Below, piece by piece: positions 7,536-10,000 of a DNA stretch of 10,000 nt. The stretch lies in NCBI RefSeq assembly GCF_964340395.1, contig NC_135564.1, positions 18,004,431 through 18,014,430 on the forward strand, written 5' to 3'. Origin of the DNA: Glandiceps talaboti (Eukaryota > Hemichordata > Enteropneusta > Spengelidae). Position 1 is the first letter of the stretch. Every line of letters begins with the position of its first letter. The notes under the pieces were generated by a model, which saw only the letters and a list, made by a program, of their open reading frames with translations, ran no database searches and had not been told where the DNA came from. A program made the translations under genes and the position numbers.

Positions 7536-9998
7536 TCGCGTGCATGTGCGTGCGTGCGTGCGCAAATCTACTTTTTCATATTTCTTTGCATAAATTTTGC
7601 TTTTACTAGTTGGTACAGTATAGTACAGTCGAAGTCATCCATCTGTAGTGAAATATGTCGTGATTTAATATGTAGTAAAAGTAATAAAGTACAAAACAAC
7701 AAAATGTAAGATAAGAAAGTATAATGAGCTAAAAGTTAAGCAATCCTCAAAGTAGAATTTTTTTTTTTGAAAATTGATATTGAGAACGATGTTTGATCGA
7801 GGAAATTATTGTTTTAGGTTCCCATCACAAGACATGTTTCCTGAGCCATCATGTTTTTCAAAATTCACGTAATAAATGTTATCAGTCTAAGCCTTATATC
7901 ACTGTACATCTCGTCCTTACATATCGTTACAGAACAACAACTTACAGAGGAGATTACTGGATTAAACGGAGAGATGTCACAGGATGAAGCAACAGAAAAG
8001 GAAGTTGTTGATGTTGGAAATCGTCCAGTTGCCGATCCCGGAATGGACGGTTATTTCATAAATCGTGCTTTTGGAAACTCTGAGTTAGGTCCTATCGAAG
8101 GTAGATACTAGTACTGTGCATTACAAAGTTGTATAGAGTTTAGAGTTCGCCATGGTCAGACTTTTCTTCTTGAAAAAAAATACTTCTAAAACTTTCTAAG
8201 GAGACAGACCTGGGCAAAACGATTCGCTGCGTTCTATCTTTTGTATAGACTGTAAAATACGTCGCTGGGGGCGCCCTCATCCCTACCCCTTGTGGAAAAG
8301 GATGAGAAGAGCGCCAAAAAATGGCTGACTTTCAGTCTTAGTGTTCTCTGTATAAACTATCTATTTAATTACGTCAATTTGGTAAAATGGTAAACTGTCA
8401 TATGTTTCAGTCCATCACGCAGTTGTCTGTGTTGGACATTTAAACTCTATACTAGTTTTCAATTGAATTCAGATCTGGTATTCGTGGTTGCAAATGCAAT
8501 TTAGATTATTGATCGAATAACCTCAACAAAAAAGCTAAAATGCAAAGTTTGGCTGACTACTATTTGTGCTTCATAATACATCTATGTGTGTACACCTGGA
8601 ATAACGGTGGCGTTACTACACAATAAACACATATCAATTACAGTGGTGGTACGGTGTGCCGTGACGGAGCTCCCTCACACATCGGTTCGTCGCCGGTGAG
8701 GGCGGAACGACACGACGTATCTTACAGTCGACATACTAGTATACAGAAGACATCAATATATAAAAAAATATGAAAACAAGAACAGCAACAACACATGCCC
8801 ACATCCGTACCTTACCCCCCCCCCCCCACACACACCCCAGAATTTTGGAGTGCAAAGAGGATTACATGTAAACCGTCACTTGCATGTTTTAAGGGAGAGC
8901 AAGTGCGGGTTGGGGAGGGCGGGGTTGTTGAATCGTTTTAGCATTAACAGTAGTTAGAGTGTAGACTTGAAACAAGAATGAAAAATATTGATAAACTCAC
9001 TATACATGTGTTTACAGTACCAGGAGGAGCTGGGGTTCCTCTTCGAGAAGACGACGACAACCAAGAAGATGACGAGGAAGATACAATAGATGAAGATCAA
9101 AGTGGTAAGAACAAAACATACACTTCCTTATAAAACATAACCAAGAAACTCAATCAGGTGCACATCGCATATCGTTGAAACTGAACTTCTTAATGATCAT
9201 TTATTGCCATGGGGATATAATTGTCGACATATTGACAAGTAACGTGATAATTTCTATTGAAAGTTTGGTAGCAGCTTCACATGCCTTTAAAAACCTTCTT
9301 GGGCATGTAGCCCTATATTTGCTTGCATTGGCAAACTTTTTCTACTTCGGGGAGTGGGGAGTGGCGTTATTTTTTCTTTCTATACCACCAAACTTACTCT
9401 AAATCTCATAAATTTCCTCCCTGCGCCTTTAAAAATGTAACCATGGTAACCCGTTTTTCTTACTAATCTATGTGAACTTCACAAACCGACGTTTCCATTT
9501 TCACAAAATGCCATTGTGTTTGCCAACATCGAAGCGCGTGCGTTTTCTCTAGCTAGGCAATACATAAAACCTAGAGAGATTCTACCTGAGGGTGTAAAAG
9601 GGTAACTGTGTGTTTGAGATGATCAGATGAAGGCGCCCAGGGTTCTGACACTGGTCGCGAACGGTAAATAATTTAATATACCGACAGTTACAACTATTGA
9701 ATATTTTACTGTATCTATCCATCACTAAAAGTATACATTTTTATCGTTTTCAGTTCGATTGGCTGTAATCGAAGGTAAACTAATCTCGGACCTAAAGTTT
9801 GCATTGGATCATGGGATAACATTAGATGAGTTATTGGATGATATTAGTGACAAAGAAAAAGGTAATACAGTTTAATCTATCTTTATTATTTCACTGGTCA
9901 AATCTTTTTAATTTTCATTCGCATCGTCATCTATACTTGTTCCATGTTCCATTTCAGAATTTAAAAAAAAATACATGTTATGGTATGTTTTTAGATAA
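1967..9998 (+). CDS. Spliced gene for an unrecognised secreted, highly acidic protein (3' end uncertain)
   Basis: Ten exons join in frame: 1967-2042, 3533-3591, 4132-4152, 4950-4970, 5985-6245, 7240-7357, 7933-8100, 9018-9104, 9754-9861, and 9958 onward. All introns are GT-AG, with phases 1,0,0,0,0,1,1,1,1, and no stop interrupts the join up to 9996. The product starts with a signal peptide (residues 1 to about 21). A basic/amphipathic helix follows at about 39-64, then Glu/Asp-rich low-complexity segments, then a mixed hydrophobic/acidic segment near 271-306. There is no transmembrane segment after the signal peptide, no cysteine in the mature part and no known catalytic motif. Dibasic pairs occur at R51-K52, K61-R62 and K183-R184. 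These traits fit a granin-like or neuropeptide-precursor protein, or an acidic calcium-binding matrix protein. I do not recognise the family, so function is open. The secretory location is inferred from the signal peptide. Confidence 0.78.
3012..3019. promoter_or_regulatory. Perfect CRE palindrome TGACGTCA in intron 1
   Basis: This is the canonical CREB/ATF binding octamer. It lies about 1 kb after the first coding exon, within a locally less AT-rich patch. A second perfect copy is in intron 3 at 4334-4341. CRE control is common for genes of regulated secretion, but usually in promoters, so function here is uncertain. Confidence 0.3.
3249..3271. repeat. GTTT tandem repeat (5 full units)
   Basis: Five GTTT units and a partial sixth make a short microsatellite in intron 1. 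It is ordinary simple sequence, useful mainly as a polymorphic marker. Confidence 0.95.
3533..3591 (+). CDS. Exon 2: mature N-terminal segment (residues 26-45)
   Basis: The acceptor is a pyrimidine-rich tract ending TCAAG at 3532, and the donor is AAAAG|GTAATG. The 59 bases take phase 1 from exon 1 and restore phase 0. The segment reads [20 protein letters not shown], which is hydrophilic and helix-prone from about Asp32 onward and ends with a charged Arg-Glu-Lys that leads into the heptad microexons. This exon and exon 6 are the only internal exons that change phase, so skipping it would break the frame unless other exons were skipped too. The short length makes it less certain than exon 5, but the fit of phase, splice signals and helical continuity is good. 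Confidence 0.68.
3592..4131. other. Intron 2 (540 bases)
   Basis: AT-rich with two C-rich patches near 3983-3994 and 4012-4018. The open frame at 3884-4075 is not supported by splice sites, start context or recognisable content. No further exon was seen before the microexon at 4132. Confidence 0.55.
4132..4152 (+). CDS. Exon 3: 21-nt microexon encoding one heptad (VLLLQRK)
   Basis: The acceptor is TTCGTTCTAG and the donor is GAAG|GTGAGA, a strong donor. Exactly 21 bases lie between them. Read in phase 0, as fixed by exon 2, it encodes Val-Leu-Leu-Leu-Gln-Arg-Lys, with hydrophobic residues at heptad a (V46) and d (L49). It matches the length and pattern of the second microexon at 4950 (both have Leu-Gln-Arg at heptad positions 4-6). 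Length 21 and symmetric phase make it an in-frame cassette. In phase 1 it would read as a Thr-rich peptide (TPATTE plus split Gly codons), which could only be used by splicing exon 1 directly to it and leaving into a phase-1 exon. Confidence 0.6.
4153..4949. other. Intron 3, between the two heptad microexons
   Basis: A 797-base, very AT-rich intron between the microexons. Open frames of about 60-80 codons at 4128-4392 on both strands overlap the microexon but lack support. It contains the CRE palindrome at 4334-4341. I searched by eye for a third 21-base exon with AG/GT borders and found none. Confidence 0.55.
4334..4341. promoter_or_regulatory. Perfect CRE palindrome TGACGTCA in intron 3
   Basis: A second exact TGACGTCA, here extended to GTGACGTCAC. 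It lies 182 bases after the first microexon. Evidence is limited to the motif match. Confidence 0.28.
4950..4970 (+). CDS. Exon 4: 21-nt microexon encoding one heptad (LADLQRN)
   Basis: The acceptor is ATACTCAG and the donor is AAAC|GTAAGT, matching donor consensus at all six intron positions. The exon is exactly 21 bases in phase 0-0 and encodes Leu-Ala-Asp-Leu-Gln-Arg-Asn, with L53 and L56 in heptad a and d. It continues the register set by the preceding microexon and is followed in register by L60 and L63 at the start of exon 5. Inclusion or skipping would lengthen or shorten the predicted helix by exactly two turns. It may have arisen by duplication of the other microexon, but bases alone show only partial similarity. 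Confidence 0.64.
4971..5984. other. Intron 4 (1014 bases)
   Basis: AT-rich intron between the second microexon and exon 5. The overlapping open frames at 5277-5533 have no splice support and no recognisable domain. A TTTCA-rich low-complexity stretch lies at about 5575-5650, and AT-rich simple sequence continues to about 5760. A 35-base candidate at about 5124-5158 was rejected because its phase does not fit. Confidence 0.55.
5575..5650. repeat. Imperfect TTTCAT-rich low-complexity stretch
   Basis: Several irregularly spaced TTTCAT/TTCAT units occur, including the palindrome ATTTCATGAAAT, with AAATA units just after. It is probably simple-sequence decay. No coding signal is present. Confidence 0.5.
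5985..6245 (+). CDS. Exon 5: main Glu/Asp-rich segment (residues 60-146)
   Basis: At 87 codons this is the largest exon, phase 0-0. The acceptor follows a T-rich tract ending ATCACACAG and the donor is CTTCAG|GTTTGT. It begins [13 protein letters not shown], which closes the helix started by the microexons, gives a Lys-Arg pair (61-62) and has a Gly-Arg at 71-72. The rest is strongly acidic: about 31 of 87 residues are Asp/Glu against about 8 Lys/Arg. Hydrophobic residues are spaced in short patches (for example around [13 protein letters not shown] and GELLAEEFM). The end, DEKVLLQ, runs into exon 6 as a continuous predicted helix. The composition suggests a disordered, cation-binding or granule-matrix role. 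The minus-strand open frame over this exon is a Ser-rich shadow. Confidence 0.85.
6270..6641. mobile_element. Foldback MITE-like element (372 bp) with TA flanks
   Basis: The element is nearly one long imperfect palindrome. Its outer 68 bases at each end align without gaps and match at about 59 of 68 positions (ends start CAACGYGTAACAGA). Complementarity continues inward with small indels: GTAAACAATG at 6404-6413 pairs with 6509-6518, and the core around 6430-6485 is also partly self-complementary. TA sits immediately outside both ends (6268-6269 and 6642-6643), consistent with a TA target-site duplication as made by Tc1/mariner-type transposases. It has no coding capacity, so it would be non-autonomous. 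Arm divergence suggests an old insertion. The superfamily assignment is inferred from TA and the palindromic structure only. Confidence 0.72.
7057..7196. repeat. Three copies of CTCAGACCAC in inverted arrangement
   Basis: CTCAGACCAC lies at 7057-7066, and its exact reverse complement GTGGTCTGAG lies at 7088-7097 and again at 7187-7196. The first two can form a 10-bp perfect hairpin with a 21-base loop, and the outer pair bounds a 140-base unit whose ends extend to CACTAG/CTAGTG. This may be a small inverted-repeat element or a competing RNA hairpin just 43 bases before the exon 6 acceptor. No target-site duplication was seen. Confidence 0.6.
7240..7357 (+). CDS. Exon 6: charged helical segment (residues 147-185), phase 0 to 1
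   Basis: The acceptor is CACTTCTACAG and the donor is GAGG|GTAATA. The 118 bases encode 39 codons plus one base. It begins Met-Leu-Lys-Asp-Lys-Glu, continuing the predicted helix from exon 5 ([11 protein letters not shown]), and includes a mixed-charge stretch ([16 protein letters not shown]). It ends EEFQPKRE with the dibasic pair K183-R184 in an acidic setting, a plausible proprotein convertase site. The in-frame ATG at 7240 is simply the first exon codon and should not be read as a gene start. The open frame continues past the donor only into the TG repeat. Confidence 0.8.
7358..7932. other. Intron 6 (575 bases)
   Basis: Its first third is the TG microsatellite. The remainder is AT-rich, with a T10 run at about 7759-7768 and a normal acceptor at 7932. 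No other gene content was seen. Open frames at 7793-8111 merely extend exon 7 upstream or shadow it. Confidence 0.6.
7396..7563. repeat. TG-rich microsatellite (~168 bp) in intron 6
   Basis: Alternating purine-pyrimidine DNA. It opens with TGTA-type units (7396-7430), continues as nearly pure TG to about 7516 with two single-unit interruptions, and ends in CGTG tetramers and related GC-alternating sequence. It begins 39 bases after the exon 6 donor. Such tracts favour Z-DNA, mutate by slippage and give UG repeats in RNA. The long Cys-Val and Thr-His open frames across it on both strands are artefacts. Confidence 0.97.
7933..8100 (+). CDS. Exon 7: acidic segment (residues 186-241), phase 1-1
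   Basis: The acceptor is ATCGTTACAG and the donor is GAAG|GTAGAT. The 168 bases keep phase 1, so the exon is skippable in frame. It begins with a Glu from a split codon, then [14 protein letters not shown], a Glu/Asp/Val stretch, and then a less acidic part, [18 protein letters not shown]. This has aromatic residues and is the only Tyr/Phe-rich patch in the central protein. It could be a conserved peptide or a short folded motif. I do not recognise it from any known family. Confidence 0.82.
8270..8315. repeat. GC-rich hairpin
   Basis: GGCGC (8270-8274) pairs with GCGCC (8311-8315), and CTCATCC (8277-8283) pairs with GGATGAG (8300-8306). An inner CCCTT/AAAAG-type pairing is also possible. The stem is interrupted by small bulges. 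It stands out from the surrounding AT-rich intron. It could be the folded end of a repeat family, but no target duplication is visible. Confidence 0.55.
8672..8702. repeat. GC-rich hairpin with a tRNA T-arm-like loop
   Basis: CCCTCAC (8672-8678) pairs perfectly with GTGAGGG (8696-8702). Inside, ATCGG and CCGGT can pair around a 7-base loop TTCGTCG, which resembles a tRNA T-arm or B-box (GGTTCGTCGCC). No complete cloverleaf can be built around it, so it is not called a tRNA. A degenerate tRNA-derived SINE is possible but unproven. Confidence 0.45.
8815..8836. repeat. C13 homopolymer followed by (AC)n and C4
   Basis: Thirteen consecutive C bases at 8815-8827 run into alternating ACACACACA and then CCCC. 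Length here is prone to slippage and to sequencing error. The complementary strand carries G13. Confidence 0.9.
8907..8924 (+). other. G-quadruplex-forming motif
   Basis: Four G-runs of 3, 4, 3 and 4 bases are separated by loops of TT, A and C. This matches a short-loop quadruplex pattern, the most stable class. It is on the sense strand, so the intron RNA could also fold it. The last run ends 93 bases before the exon 8 acceptor, near enough to affect branch-point or acceptor use. Confidence 0.75.
9018..9104 (+). CDS. Exon 8: Asp/Glu cluster exon (residues 242-270), phase 1-1
   Basis: The acceptor is GTGTTTACAG and the donor is AGTG|GTAAGA, close to consensus. The 87 bases encode 29 residues. 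A small Gly/Pro-rich start ([10 protein letters not shown]) is followed by an almost uninterrupted acidic run, in which 13 of 29 residues are Asp or Glu and just one (Arg) is basic. Such clusters bind divalent cations or mineral weakly, or serve as granin-like aggregation segments. The symmetric phase allows in-frame skipping, which would remove the most acidic stretch of the protein. Confidence 0.84.
9105..9753. other. Intron 8, no gene seen
   Basis: A 649-base intron. It holds a short open frame (9175-9402) of hydrophobic, low-constraint character with no phase-compatible splice sites, and a small inverted repeat TCTCTAG/CTAGAGA at 9546-9552 and 9571-9577. Nothing else is supported. Confidence 0.6.
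9754..9861 (+). CDS. Exon 9: more hydrophobic C-terminal segment (residues 271-306), phase 1-1
   Basis: The acceptor is a T-rich tract ending TCGTTTTCAG and the donor is AAAG|GTAATA. The 108 bases encode 36 residues. The segment is unlike the rest: [20 protein letters not shown] is amphipathic and hydrophobic, followed by [16 protein letters not shown], and it looks like two short helices with a turn at His-Gly. It could be a small folded or partner-binding domain. An internal GAAG|GTAAAC at 9771-9780 could act as an alternative donor. That would trim the exon to 21 bases (9754-9774) with the frame kept. Confidence 0.82.
9958..9998 (+). CDS. Exon 10: possible terminal exon or start of a longer 3' part
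   Basis: The acceptor is TCCATTTCAG, after a 96-base intron. In phase 1 it reads [13 protein letters not shown] and then TAA at 9996-9998, giving a total of 319 residues. However, ATG|GTATGT at 9980-9985 is a good donor, which would end the exon at 9982 in phase 2 and continue the gene beyond the window. The A9 run in the Lys-Lys-Lys stretch could also cause a sequencing slip. I cannot decide between terminal and internal. Confidence 0.45.
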
Positions 9999-10000
9999 AC

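Larger units (their letters stand above)
8101..9017. other. Intron 7, with hairpins, C-tract and G-quadruplex motif
   Basis: A 917-base intron that is locally GC-rich against the AT-rich background. It holds a hairpin at 8270-8315, a hairpin at 8672-8702, a C13-plus-(AC)n tract at 8815-8836 and a G-quadruplex motif at 8907-8924. No additional exon with compatible phase 1 was recognised. Confidence 0.55.

Noticed and set aside
7341-7709. Long Cys-Val and Thr-His open frames on both strands
   Set aside because: They are created by the TG/CA microsatellite, which has no stops in several frames.
8640-8710. tRNA gene
   Set aside because: Only a T-arm-like hairpin is present. No acceptor stem, D-arm or anticodon arm can be assembled.
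9629-9663. Candidate exon between CCCAG and GTAAAT in intron 8
   Set aside because: At 23 bases it is not a multiple of three, so it would break the phase 1-1 chain.

Overview
The window looks like nuclear DNA from a multicellular animal, most likely a marine invertebrate. It is AT-rich, has no bacterial-style gene packing, and carries simple-sequence repeats and a foldback element. One plus-strand gene is broken into short exons separated by introns of about 0.1-1.5 kb, bounded by GT-AG sites with pyrimidine-rich acceptors. I cannot name the species or phylum. No rRNA, tRNA or CRISPR array was found.

The first ~1.97 kb is upstream or intergenic sequence with no convincing gene. From 1967 a single spliced gene runs to the right edge. 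My model joins 1967-2042, 3533-3591, 4132-4152, 4950-4970, 5985-6245, 7240-7357, 7933-8100, 9018-9104, 9754-9861 and 9958-(9982 or 9998). The junction phases are 1,0,0,0,0,1,1,1,1, and the frame stays open throughout. The product is a secreted, strongly acidic protein of at least ~306 residues (319 if the TAA at 9996 is the real stop). It has a signal peptide, a short amphipathic helix, then long Glu/Asp-rich disordered segments with a few dibasic sites. I do not recognise the family. The overall look resembles granins, neuropeptide precursors or acidic extracellular-matrix proteins.

The most striking feature is a pair of 21-nt microexons (4132-4152 and 4950-4970). Each encodes exactly one heptad (VLLLQRK, LADLQRN), and together with the start of the next exon they form a coiled-coil-like a/d pattern in perfect register. 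Nearly all internal exons have symmetric phase, so most could be skipped without a frameshift.

The introns hold a 372-bp foldback MITE-like element flanked by TA (6270-6641) and a three-copy 10-bp inverted motif (7057-7196). They also hold a 168-bp TG-rich microsatellite (7396-7563), two GC-rich hairpins (8270-8315, 8672-8702), a C13 run and a strong G-quadruplex motif (8907-8924). Exon calls rest on reading frame, phase and splice signals only, with no transcript evidence.
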